64,000 bases of DNA from Halobellus sp. Atlit-31R (GTDB lineage Archaea > Halobacteriota > Halobacteria > Halobacteriales > Haloferacaceae): NCBI GenBank assembly GCA_003665935.1, contig QPLR01000003.1, positions 186,001 to 250,000 of the forward strand. The letters run 5' to 3'. A model generated the notes under the pieces. The model made no database searches. It saw only the letters and a program-made list of their open reading frames with translations, and was not told the DNA's origin. This document shows positions 43,716-51,992 of this stretch, piece by piece (within the stretch, counting starts at the first letter, position 1; each line of letters opens with the position of its first letter). The translations under genes were made by a program, and so were the position numbers.

Positions 43716-44620
43716 CTGTCCCCCGAGCCTCGGTCGTGCGGCCCGGGCTGTCGCGACTCGGCCGCGTCGGCCAGCGCGGAGACGACCGCGTCCGGCTCCG
43801 TCGCTTCCGCGCGGGTCGCGAGGTCGTCGATTCGTGCCGCAGCGGCCCGAAGGGTAGTGAGATCCGCGGCGAGCGACGCCGGGAGGTCGGCGACTCCGTC
43901 GGCGCCGCCACAGGTCTCGAGCGTCTCGGTCGCGTCGGAGACGGACGCGTCGGTCAGCCGCTCGGCGTGCTGAACGCGCGTTTCGACCGCGTCTAGCCAC
44001 TCCGAAAGTGCGTCCGGGAGAGCGTCGGCGGCCATCGAACAGTGACTGCCGTCGTCGTCGGACCGCTGGCTTCCGCCCCTCGACGAGCCGAGGTCCGGTC
44101 CAACGTTCGTGACTGGATCGGTCGGAACGGCGTCCGCGGGCGGCGTCGCACGGCCGAGGTCGCGAACGGCGGCCGCGATGGGGTCGCTCGTGCCGTCGTC
44201 GACGTCGGAGTCGGCGGGTCCGAGCACGTCGACGTCGACGACTGGGTCGTCGGACTCCGCTGGCACATCCGGCGGGCGCTCCGGCTCACCGGTGACCGGA
44301 CAGGCGTAGCCGACTCCGAGTCGTCCCTCCGGTGGAACGACCCCTGAGAACCCCTCGGCGTCCCAGCCGGCTGCCGGGGCACCGGCGCGTCGCGGCGGGA
44401 GGACCGGCCCGTCGAGTTCGTTCGACACGCGGACGCGGAGCGCGACGGTGACGTCGCTGTGCAGTTCGACCCGCACGAGCGTCACGCCCGCGACGCAGGT
44501 GGTGGTGGTCGTCGTCCGAACTGGCGGCTCGTCGGCGTCCGTCGCTGTGGCGTCCGTCGAGCAAGCATCCGTCGCTGTGGCGTCCGTGTGCACGCGTGGT
44601 CTGGCCGCGGGATCGTACAT
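43712..44620 (-). CDS. Haloarchaeal protein of unknown function in the minD operon (third gene)
   Basis: I do not recognise this 302-residue protein. The N-terminal third (about 30-110) looks like a beta-sandwich (VAGVTLVRVELHSDVTVALRVRVSN..., ending GRLGVGYACPVTGEP). A long acidic, Pro-rich linker follows, then a helical, coiled-coil-like C-terminus (about 205-302). Its stop overlaps the minD start by ATGA, so production is tied to MinD. An adaptor or membrane-linked partner of MinD is a reasonable inference. Confidence 0.65.
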   Translation of the reverse strand: MYDPAARPRVHTDATATDACSTDATATDADEPPVRTTTTTTCVAGVTLVRVELHSDVTVALRVRVSNELDGPVLPPRRAGAPAAGWDAEGFSGVVPPEGRLGVGYACPVTGEPERPPDVPAESDDPVVDVDVLGPADSDVDDGTSDPIAAAVRDLGRATPPADAVPTDPVTNVGPDLGSSRGGSQRSDDDGSHCSMAADALPDALSEWLDAVETRVQHAERLTDASVSDATETLETCGGADGVADLPASLAADLTTLRAAAARIDDLATRAEATEPDAVVSALADAAESRQPGPHDRGSGDR

Positions 44621-44649
44621 AAACCGTCGCCCGCGTCGTTGCAGACGCG

Positions 44650-45567
44650 CTAGCGGACCACGATCGGCGCTTCGAGGAGCTCACGCGTCGGCTCCGACCC
44701 GCCGAGCGCATCGACGACGGCCGGGGCGACGAGCACCGGCGCGCGAAGCGGCGCGATTCGAGCCACGGCGAGGGCGTCGCTCAGCTCTCTCGTGGACTCG
44801 GCGTCGGTGAGTCCCGAGTGTTCCCAGTCGGCGCGCGACGAGACCGCTCGGCGGGCCGCGGCGAACTCCTCTTCGACGGTGGCGACGCGAGCGTCGCGCA
44901 CGGCTCGTTCGAGGTTGCCGACGCGGTCTTCGGCGCGGAGTCGCGCACTTCGTGCGTCTCGGGCGCTCCGTGCGCGGTCCTCGAGCAGGCGCAACCGCTG
45001 GGTCGCGGCGACGCGTTCGGTCGAGACCTCCGAGAGCCGGCGGGTCGCCTCCGAGAGCGACGCTTCGGCGTCGTCGAGCGCGTCTGCGTCGCGCACGTCC
45101 GCGTCGGTGTCGCGGAGAGCGTTCACCCGACCGCGAATCGTCGCGACGCGCTCTCTGAGCCGCTCCCGCTCGGCACCCGCCTCCGCGGCCTGACGGCGGG
45201 CCGTGCGCAACTTCGCGGCGTCGACGTCCCCGGGGGTCGAGCCGCGAAGCGTCCGCCGCGCTTCCCGAAGAGCGTCGTCGTGCGGCGTTTCGATGCCGCG
45301 AGCCGCGGCCGCCGCCGCGAGCGCGGGTCGGCGTGTGACCGAGGTCGCGGCGGTGAGGCAGCCGACGTGCGTGTGGACCGACTGCGGTGGCGGGCCATAC
45401 ACCGCCGGGGCGTCGGCGACGGTCGGACACCCGCTGCGGATCGCGCGACGGAGCGCGTCGCGTGTGGGCGCAGACGAGTCGTCGCGGAAGTCGACGATCG
45501 GTCCCTCGTGCGTCGCCCCGTCGGGGAGCAGGATCCGAATCCCGGCGGCGGTCGCGTCGTCGGTCAC
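44650..45567 (-). CDS. Haloarchaeal coiled-coil protein of unknown function in the minD operon (second gene)
   Basis: A 305-residue protein from a GTG that overlaps the upstream stop by four bases (GTGA). The first 80 residues are a small domain (IRILLPDGATHEGPIVDFRDD, then VGCLTAATSVT). Residues about 110-240 are a continuous Arg/Ala/Glu/Leu-rich coiled coil, and the final 50 residues form another small domain ending LEAPIVVR. This resembles a structural spacer or scaffold. I know no characterised homologue. It is separated by 29 nt from the next operon gene. Confidence 0.65.
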   Translation of the reverse strand: MTDDATAAGIRILLPDGATHEGPIVDFRDDSSAPTRDALRRAIRSGCPTVADAPAVYGPPPQSVHTHVGCLTAATSVTRRPALAAAAAARGIETPHDDALREARRTLRGSTPGDVDAAKLRTARRQAAEAGAERERLRERVATIRGRVNALRDTDADVRDADALDDAEASLSEATRRLSEVSTERVAATQRLRLLEDRARSARDARSARLRAEDRVGNLERAVRDARVATVEEEFAAARRAVSSRADWEHSGLTDAESTRELSDALAVARIAPLRAPVLVAPAVVDALGGSEPTRELLEAPIVVR

Positions 45568-45902
45568 AGGTCCCGCTCGCGCATCGCCTCCGAGGTCGGA
45601 TGCTCCGTCCCGGCGGCGAATCTGTCGTACGGCGTGTTCGGCGACTCGCGATCCTCGTACGCGGCGGCGGCTTCTCGGACCGCGTCGGGCGCGTCCGCGA
45701 ACTCGTTGAACGGTTCCGTGCGCTCTACCTGCACGTCGGCGGCGTGGCGCTCGCGGAGCCGACAGGCCAGGAACGCGCCGTACTCGGTCTCCCGCAGGAG
45801 CGCCGCGCGGCCGAATCGCCGAACGACGGTGTCCTCGTGCGCTCGGCAGGCGTTTCGAAGCGTCTCACGTGCCCGGCGTGAATACGTCACTACCAACAGC
45901 AC
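45564..45902 (-). CDS. Small haloarchaeal protein of unknown function in the minD operon (first gene)
   Basis: A 112-residue protein starting with GTG at 45902; GGTTTTTACG lies about 30 nt upstream and is the probable promoter of the whole four-gene operon. The sequence is amphipathic, basic at first (VTYSRRARETLRNACRAHEDTVVRRFGRAALL) and acidic later. No motif is recognised. A second GTG four codons in is an alternative start. Confidence 0.6.
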   Translation of the reverse strand: MLLVVTYSRRARETLRNACRAHEDTVVRRFGRAALLRETEYGAFLACRLRERHAADVQVERTEPFNEFADAPDAVREAAAAYEDRESPNTPYDRFAAGTEHPTSEAMRERDL

Positions 45903-45940
45903 AGCTACCGGTCAGTTCTCCGGCGGACGTAAAAACCCAC

Positions 45941-46225
45941 TCACACCGGCGCGATGTCGACGTCGAGGTCGGCCGGGTCCTCGTCGAGGAGGTCGGCGAT
46001 CCGCTCGCGCGCCTCCGACTCGCTCGCAGCGACGACGACGAGGCCGTGTGCGCGGCCCGTGCCGGTCGCCTGGTAGGCGCGGAGCCCTTCCTCGCCCTCG
46101 AAGTCGGTCGCGTACGTTCGCAACACGGTCACGACGCGCTGTTCGGTCGCAGCGAGATCCGAGTCACCGGACTCGAAGTCGCTGAGCGCCTCTTCGACGT
46201 TCCGGAGCGCGGAGATTCGGTCCAT
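45941..46225 (-). CDS. Small haloarchaeal protein coupled to mcm
   Basis: An acidic 94-residue protein starting 5 nt after the mcm stop, so it is almost certainly co-transcribed with it. The N-terminus is helical (ISALRNVEEALSDFESGDSDLAATEQRVVTVLRTYATDF). The second half looks alpha/beta (AHGLVVVAASESEARERIADLLDED). I do not recognise a family with known function, but the conserved linkage suggests it may modulate MCM or replication. Confidence 0.65.
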   Translation of the reverse strand: MDRISALRNVEEALSDFESGDSDLAATEQRVVTVLRTYATDFEGEEGLRAYQATGTGRAHGLVVVAASESEARERIADLLDEDPADLDVDIAPV

Positions 46226-46230
46226 CGTGG

Positions 46231-49200
46231 TTACGTCGTCCGCAGGTAGTTCTGCCGCGGTTCGTAGAGTTCGCCTTTGCGCTTGAGATTCTCGATCTCG
46301 TCTTCGGCCTTCGACTCCTCCAAGCCGAGATCGCTGCCCGCCCGCTGGATGACCTCCTCGACCGGGGCCCCGTCTTCGTACTCGTCTTCGAGTTCTTCGA
46401 TGAGATGCTTGATGTCTTTGATCCGATCGCGCTGGTTCTTCGAGGTGCCGGTCTCGACGATGTCGGCGTCGAACTCGCCGGTCTCGGGATCCATCCCGAT
46501 GTCGCGGAGACAGGACTCGACGATCTCGGTGACCCGGACGGCGTCCGCCCGCTCGACGGTGTCGGAGAGCCGCAGCCGCGCCGACGCCTCCGAGAGCCTG
46601 ACGAGCGCCTCGAGCTTCCGAGCGGTCACCGGTACCGGCGCGTCGTCGTCGGCCCCCTTCGCGCGGAAGTCGACGTAGAAGTCCCGGATGACCGCTTTCG
46701 CCTCGTCGGTCATCGTCGGGTAGCAGTTTCGCTTGGCGTAGGCGATGTACTTCCGCAGGAGCTCGGCGTCGATGACGGGTGTGACTTCCTCGGTCGCGTT
46801 CTCGACTTCACCGTCGGTAAACTCGGAGTTCGGGACCTTCGACTTCTGGGTGTGGAGCTCGCCCGCGTAGTTCGTGTTGATGATGTGTTCTGCGAGTTCG
46901 GCGTCGCTCTCGGGATCGGGGTTGTCGGTGACGGTGAAGATCAGGTCGAACCGCGAGATGAGCGCAGGTTCGAGGTCGATCTGCTCGCCGATCGGCTCGT
47001 ACTGGTCGAAGCGACCGTACTTCGGATTCGCCGCGCCGAGCAGCGAACACCGGGATTTCAGCGTCGCGTTGATGCCGGCTTTGGAGACGGAAATGGATTG
47101 CTGTTCCAGCGCTTCGTGCATTGCACTCCGGTCCTCGGAATTGTGGACGATCATCCCGTTGGCGACGAAGTTGTGCGTTCCCTGGACCGTGAGGTCGTAC
47201 ACCTTGGGCGGTCGGTCCCGGCGTTCGATTTCGCCGTGGATCGACGCGATCCGATCTCGAACGCGATCGAGCAGGTCGAACGCTTCCGCTCGCACGTGGT
47301 CGAAGTTGTCGACGTCGACCGCGCCCGAGAACCACCGGGAAACGGTCGAGCCTGCAACGTCTAACTTCGTAGCGAGCTGTCGAAACGAAACACCGTGCCG
47401 TTCGAGTTCCAATTGGAGCTCGGTCCACGATTCGGCTGCTGGTTCCGCGTCGAGTACTGCTGCCGCGCGCGCTCGAGCCTGGTCGCGATCGCAGCCGAGT
47501 TCGTCGGCCAGCCGTCGTTTCAGGACCGGGATCCGGTCGTCGTCGGCAGTCGGCGTCGTCGGTTCGACGGAGTCGACGCGCCGCCATCGAACGTCGGCGT
47601 CGACCAGGTCGGTCATCTCGGAGAGGTCGGTTGCGGCGACGTCTTGTAAGATGTCCGTGAGGCGCTCCGTGATCGTCTCTCTGAGTTCGTCGTCCCGGCC
47701 CCAACGACGAGAGATCCGCTGCTGCGTGTACTCGGTCCCCGTCGCGAGTTCTCGCTGCGAGACGTGATACTCCTCACAGAGGAATTTCAGGACGGACCAC
47801 GACGGAGCGCCGTCGAGGGGAGAGAGGTCGGCAGTTGCCTGCCGTCGGCGCTTCGCAAAGTGCTCGAGGATCCGATGGAGTCGGCGGAGCGACGGATTCG
47901 CGTCTCCGCACTCGAAGTTACAGTACGTGGCGTCGTCGAGACCACACTCGGACTGATGGAGCCGGAGTGAGTTTCGGAGTTGCCGGAGCCGATCGTCGCT
48001 CTCCGGGAGGACGTCGAGGATCGCCCGATCGCCGGTCGTGCGTTCAGTCGCCGTCTCGAGTGCCGACTGCTTTCTGTCGAGCGTGAATCCGATCTCTCGC
48101 TCGTAGGCCGCTAGTGAGTCCGCAGCGGTAATCGCCAACACGTAGAGATCGCGTTTGTCGGCTCGCGAACGGGTCTGTATCTGCGAGCGGACGCCGAACT
48201 CCGAGAGCAGCATCTTCGTTCCCAGCAGCAGTTCGTAGCTGCTGGAGTAGAGCTCGACCGCCCGATCGTCCACAGTCGCCTCCGAGTCCGCGAGGGCACG
48301 GACGAACGCCGCCTTCGTTGCCCGACTGCTCCGGGTGACCTCGACCGGAACGCGCTTGTGCTCGTGGGTTTCGAGATTCATCCCGGCGTCGAGGACATCG
48401 TCGACGTACGCCTTCCCGTGGAGGCGAACAGTTCCGACGCCGTCGTCCCGTTGTTCGCTGGGGTGTCGAACGGGCGCTTTCTCGTATGCTGCCCGACAGA
48501 CCGACTCGAAGTGGGACAGTAGCTGTTCTTCTTTATTTGTAAAGCGGATTCCGTAGCTTCCCTCGGACTCCTCGTCGTAGACGTTGCCGTCTCCGACGAG
48601 ATAGCCCAGAATCGCGCCTTTCGCCGGCTGGAGGGTTTCGCGTGGGGCGGGGTACTCGGCCGGGCTACCGGACTGTGTCGCCGTCGATCCACGCATCGCA
48701 GCCGTCGAGCCGCTGTCAGTTGCCGCCGAACCGCCATCCGCCGCCGCTTCCGGGATCGACTCGGGGACGTACACCCAGTCGCCAGGTTCGAGACCCGCCG
48801 TGGCTCGCTCGACGCGTTCGCCGTCCTCGAAGACGAAGAACGGGTGGTCGGCCGTGGCGGACACGGATTCGCCGGATTCGAGCGTCACATCGTAGAGCGC
48901 GTCCGGAGCCTCGTACTCGTGGACTGCGGTGACGGGTCGCGTCACGAGCGTGCCGTCGGGAGCGAGCGTCCAGACCTCGGTGACGTCCTCGCGGATCGTC
49001 CGCCCGTTCGGCAGCGACTCGACAGCGCCCGAGGCTGCCGCTTCGTGGGCGAGTTCGCGGATCGGTCTGAGACCGTCGGTCGTGTGGACGAGCGTCTCCC
49101 CGGTCACGCATCGCATCTTGTCGAGTTCGTCGACAGCCGCGATCCCCTTGTCCGCCAGCACGAGCGCCCCGGCTTCGAGCGTCCACTGCTGGCCGTCGCC

Positions 49201-51900
49201 GAAGTCGTCGCGAACAGCGGCCGCCGTGAGGCCGGCCGAGGAGCTGCCTTTCCCGGAGGTGTACACCGATCGGGGCGCGATGTTCCGGATGTACTGGAGC
49301 ATCGCTGAGTTGTGAGAAACGATACTGTTGGAGAGATACGAGTGCGTCCCCGCGACTTCGAGGTCGTACACCCACTCGTCCTCCGGGAGACACGTCTCGA
49401 TCGATTCGATGCGGTCCCAACGGATGTCGTTCTCCGCCAGCGCTCGAAGGCGCTGAACGTCCGCGGAGACCGAAAGGGCCTCATCGATTCGGTCCACGAG
49501 CACGTCCGTTCCGAGAGCGACTCGGCCGCCATCGGGGACCGCATCAGTCCGTTCGTAATAGCTCACGGTGGTCTGCTCGACTCCCATCCCAGCCGCGAGT
49601 TCCTCTTGAGAGACGTTCAGACTGCGTCGAACGGACGCTATCTGCGCCCAAGAACGCGTCGCGAAGTCTCGTTTGATCTCTTCGAGTCGCTCGATACGTC
49701 GTTCGAAGGCATCGAGAACCGATGTAAGCGAGTCGCGCCCGGGGTTTCGGTCTCCCCGCTCGTAGTGCTGGTACGTCGTCCGAGGGACCCCACAGTCCGA
49801 TTGCGCGAGGGCGAGAGACTCCCGAATCTCCCTGAGTTCGTCCCCGATAGCGGGGACGACGTCGACGTTCGTATTCCGATCCTGATCCGAATGGGTCCGG
49901 GCTGCGGCCCGTTTTCTCTCGGTGACGAATCCGACAACATCGACGTACCGCTGGAACGCGTCCCCGCTCAGTCGAAGTCGGTAACTCCCGTTTTGTCGGG
50001 GCTGAATCGACGGCGAGATGTCTAGCGACAAGAGGAGCGATCGGACGTCTTCCAACAAGTCGCGACTCGTCGAGGCGACGGTCAGTTCACGCTGCGCCTT
50101 CGCAACGTGACCCTCCGCGTCCACGTAGCCACGAAGGAATTCTCGCTTGGTCTCGGCGGTGGCACTCTTGATGGAGTCCGGAACGCGCTGCTCGGCAGAC
50201 CGAGCCAGAAGCGCGGGGTCGAGATGTTCGAGGAAGCTGACAAACTCGCCTGCGTTGCAGCGAACGACTCGCGCTTGCTTGTTCTCTCGCGAATCCGCGA
50301 CCGAGTAGTTCACGCCGAGCGACTCGAATCCGGAAGCGGCGTCCGAAAGGATCTCTTCGTCGTTGTTAGTGATTCGGACGCTACCCGTGTGGTCGGCACG
50401 CGACTCGACGTGCCCCTCGGCAACGACGTATCCGATAAGTCGAGACAGCGAGTTCGTCCACTTGTCGGGCAACTCGAGCGAGACTGCATTCGGTGATTTC
50501 GAGCGTCGATACGCGACGTCGAGTGAGTCGTCACCGGCAGTCGGCATCGTACGCGGGGTCGCGACGAACTGGCCCTCAGTCAGATCCTCGGCTTTCGTTG
50601 CCGTGGGCTGCCCACCGGACTGAACGAACAGCGGATGCGACGGTGTCGCAGTGAGTTCCTTTCCGCTCGCGGTTCGGATCTGATACATCTCCTCGGGCGC
50701 CTCCCGCTTCCAGACTTTCGTCGCTCGTTGGTTCGTGAGCGAGCCGTCGGGGGCCATCGATGGAACCTCGATGTCGACGGCGTCCCACACGCCGTCGTCG
50801 ACCGGCTTCGGATCGTCGAGATTGTCCTCGACTAGCGCCCGAATCGGCATTTCCGATCCATCAGCGAGCGTGACGGCCGTGTCGCCGTCGACGCATTTGC
50901 CGGTCCCCGGGTCCCCGATCAAGAGCATATGGAGGTCACCGCGGATGCGTGACCCGTCCGGGAGGTGTTTGGTCACGCCCGAAAAGAGCTGGAGGATCAT
51001 CGCGAGTTTCTCCTGCTCGTAGCCGTAGATCGAGGGCGCGACGGAGCCGACCATCTTCTCGTAGATGTCGGGGTCGTTCGAGAGTTCGACGATCTCGGCG
51101 ACGTCCTCGTCGGTGATGTCCATGTCCTCGAACTCCTCGTCCTCGATCTCGACCGCGACGCCGTCCATATAGAGGTCGAAGATGGGCGTCTTCTCGTTGC
51201 CGGAGGTCTGCTGTTCGATGTGGAGGACGCCCGTGACCGTGACGTGGTCGCCGGCGGTGACTTTGCCGGTGACGTCGTCTTCGAGGTCGATGTCGATGCT
51301 CTGCGGCGTCTCGCCGCCGCGCAGGCCCTCTGGACTCTCCTGGACGCGTACTTTCTGTGCGTCGATGAACTCCGACTGGTCGAAGTCGACGTGGAACGGC
51401 CCCTGACGCTCACACCCCTGACACTCGTGCGGTTCCTGAAAACCGCTGTCGGACTGCGGGATGTACGTCATCGTCCCGCAGCGCTGGCACTCGAAGGCGG
51501 CTTCGGTGATCTTCGGTCGGACGTCGGTCGCCTTGCGGACGATCCCCTGAACCGCGATCATCCGCCCGATGTGGTCGTCGTGTACCCGGATGCTGCGGAT
51601 GTCGACCGTCTCCGGGAGGTTCGCGAGACGGACGTGCGCGCGACCGAGTTTGACGTCCGCCGGCAGGTCGTAGAGCCGGAGCGCCTCCTCGGCGTACTCG
51701 CGGATCTGATCCGGCTTCTGTCGGTAGTCCTCCGCGAGCTCCGTATCGAACTTGTAGAGATCCTCGTAGTCGATGTACAGCGAGCGCTGCTCGTTCGGGT
51801 ACTGCTGGGCGAGCGTACCGATCTCGTCGCGGTAGTACTTGCGGTAGAACTGGATGAACCGGTCGGTGAGGTCGCGTGAGTCCTGGGGGGCCTGCGCCAT
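46231..51900 (-). CDS. mcm: Replicative minichromosome maintenance helicase MCM with two inteins
   Basis: The 1889-codon frame encodes a normal haloarchaeal MCM (about 703 residues) interrupted by two in-frame inteins. The exteins are residues 1-335, 865-930 and 1588-1889. The N-terminal domain has the zinc site CQRC...CQGC. Walker A GDPGTGK ends at residue 335, exactly where intein 1 is inserted. The Walker B/lid stretch DELDKMR ends at 930, where intein 2 is inserted. The Arg-finger region SRFDLIF and a C-terminal winged helix complete the helicase. After splicing the joins would read GDPGTGK-SAML and DELDKMR-SEDR, both normal MCM sequence. It unwinds DNA at the fork as a hexamer. GACTCTTACCCG about 28 nt upstream suggests a leaderless start. 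Confidence 0.97.
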   Translation of the reverse strand: MAQAPQDSRDLTDRFIQFYRKYYRDEIGTLAQQYPNEQRSLYIDYEDLYKFDTELAEDYRQKPDQIREYAEEALRLYDLPADVKLGRAHVRLANLPETVDIRSIRVHDDHIGRMIAVQGIVRKATDVRPKITEAAFECQRCGTMTYIPQSDSGFQEPHECQGCERQGPFHVDFDQSEFIDAQKVRVQESPEGLRGGETPQSIDIDLEDDVTGKVTAGDHVTVTGVLHIEQQTSGNEKTPIFDLYMDGVAVEIEDEEFEDMDITDEDVAEIVELSNDPDIYEKMVGSVAPSIYGYEQEKLAMILQLFSGVTKHLPDGSRIRGDLHMLLIGDPGTGKCVDGDTAVTLADGSEMPIRALVEDNLDDPKPVDDGVWDAVDIEVPSMAPDGSLTNQRATKVWKREAPEEMYQIRTASGKELTATPSHPLFVQSGGQPTATKAEDLTEGQFVATPRTMPTAGDDSLDVAYRRSKSPNAVSLELPDKWTNSLSRLIGYVVAEGHVESRADHTGSVRITNNDEEILSDAASGFESLGVNYSVADSRENKQARVVRCNAGEFVSFLEHLDPALLARSAEQRVPDSIKSATAETKREFLRGYVDAEGHVAKAQRELTVASTSRDLLEDVRSLLLSLDISPSIQPRQNGSYRLRLSGDAFQRYVDVVGFVTERKRAAARTHSDQDRNTNVDVVPAIGDELREIRESLALAQSDCGVPRTTYQHYERGDRNPGRDSLTSVLDAFERRIERLEEIKRDFATRSWAQIASVRRSLNVSQEELAAGMGVEQTTVSYYERTDAVPDGGRVALGTDVLVDRIDEALSVSADVQRLRALAENDIRWDRIESIETCLPEDEWVYDLEVAGTHSYLSNSIVSHNSAMLQYIRNIAPRSVYTSGKGSSSAGLTAAAVRDDFGDGQQWTLEAGALVLADKGIAAVDELDKMRCVTGETLVHTTDGLRPIRELAHEAAASGAVESLPNGRTIREDVTEVWTLAPDGTLVTRPVTAVHEYEAPDALYDVTLESGESVSATADHPFFVFEDGERVERATAGLEPGDWVYVPESIPEAAADGGSAATDSGSTAAMRGSTATQSGSPAEYPAPRETLQPAKGAILGYLVGDGNVYDEESEGSYGIRFTNKEEQLLSHFESVCRAAYEKAPVRHPSEQRDDGVGTVRLHGKAYVDDVLDAGMNLETHEHKRVPVEVTRSSRATKAAFVRALADSEATVDDRAVELYSSSYELLLGTKMLLSEFGVRSQIQTRSRADKRDLYVLAITAADSLAAYEREIGFTLDRKQSALETATERTTGDRAILDVLPESDDRLRQLRNSLRLHQSECGLDDATYCNFECGDANPSLRRLHRILEHFAKRRRQATADLSPLDGAPSWSVLKFLCEEYHVSQRELATGTEYTQQRISRRWGRDDELRETITERLTDILQDVAATDLSEMTDLVDADVRWRRVDSVEPTTPTADDDRIPVLKRRLADELGCDRDQARARAAAVLDAEPAAESWTELQLELERHGVSFRQLATKLDVAGSTVSRWFSGAVDVDNFDHVRAEAFDLLDRVRDRIASIHGEIERRDRPPKVYDLTVQGTHNFVANGMIVHNSEDRSAMHEALEQQSISVSKAGINATLKSRCSLLGAANPKYGRFDQYEPIGEQIDLEPALISRFDLIFTVTDNPDPESDAELAEHIINTNYAGELHTQKSKVPNSEFTDGEVENATEEVTPVIDAELLRKYIAYAKRNCYPTMTDEAKAVIRDFYVDFRAKGADDDAPVPVTARKLEALVRLSEASARLRLSDTVERADAVRVTEIVESCLRDIGMDPETGEFDADIVETGTSKNQRDRIKDIKHLIEELEDEYEDGAPVEEVIQRAGSDLGLEESKAEDEIENLKRKGELYEPRQNYLRTT
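47140..49110 (-). mobile_element. Intein 2 of MCM (657 residues), at the Walker B site DELDKMR/SEDR
   Basis: A class 1 intein beginning with Cys (CVTGETLVHT) and ending GMIVHN before Ser+1. Block B is SATADHPFFV and block F is VYDLTVQGTHNFV. The homing-endonuclease part has a good first LAGLIDADG motif (ILGYLVGDG, intein residues 167-175) and a weaker second one (FVRALADSEA, about 269-278). Beyond these it has helix-turn-helix modules at about 373-415, 441-485 and 562-600. The third lies in a roughly 120-residue insert just before block F that intein 1 does not have. A Ser/Gly/Thr linker (about 126-150) lies before the endonuclease. The DNA looks less G+C-rich than the exteins. Confidence 0.93.
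49309..50895 (-). mobile_element. Intein 1 of MCM (529 residues), at the Walker A site GDPGTGK/SAML
   Basis: A class 1 intein starting CVDGDTAVTL and ending SIVSHN before Ser+1, inserted directly after the Walker A lysine. Block B is TATPSHPLFV and block F is VYDLEVAGTHSYL. Both LAGLIDADG motifs are good (LIGYVVAEG at 153-161 and LRGYVDAEG at 254-262, each with its catalytic acid). Two XRE-like helix-turn-helix modules follow at about 354-396 (with LAQSDCGVPRTTYQHYERGD) and 418-450 (VSQEELAAGMGVEQTTVSYYE). Intein 2 shares the whole architecture. Splicing is essential for a working ATPase site. Confidence 0.94.
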
Positions 51901-51992
51901 CGCACCGGAGTAGGGACCTCATCGGGTAAGAGTCTTCGCCACCCGGGGTGGAAGTGACCGGATCGACGACCGATCGTCGGCGAACGCCGCCG

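Noticed and set aside
46231-51900. Frameshift or gene fusion to explain the 1889-residue MCM
   Set aside because: The frame is continuous, and both extra segments have the Cys start, block B, block F and His-Asn end of inteins. The extein joins give normal MCM sequence.
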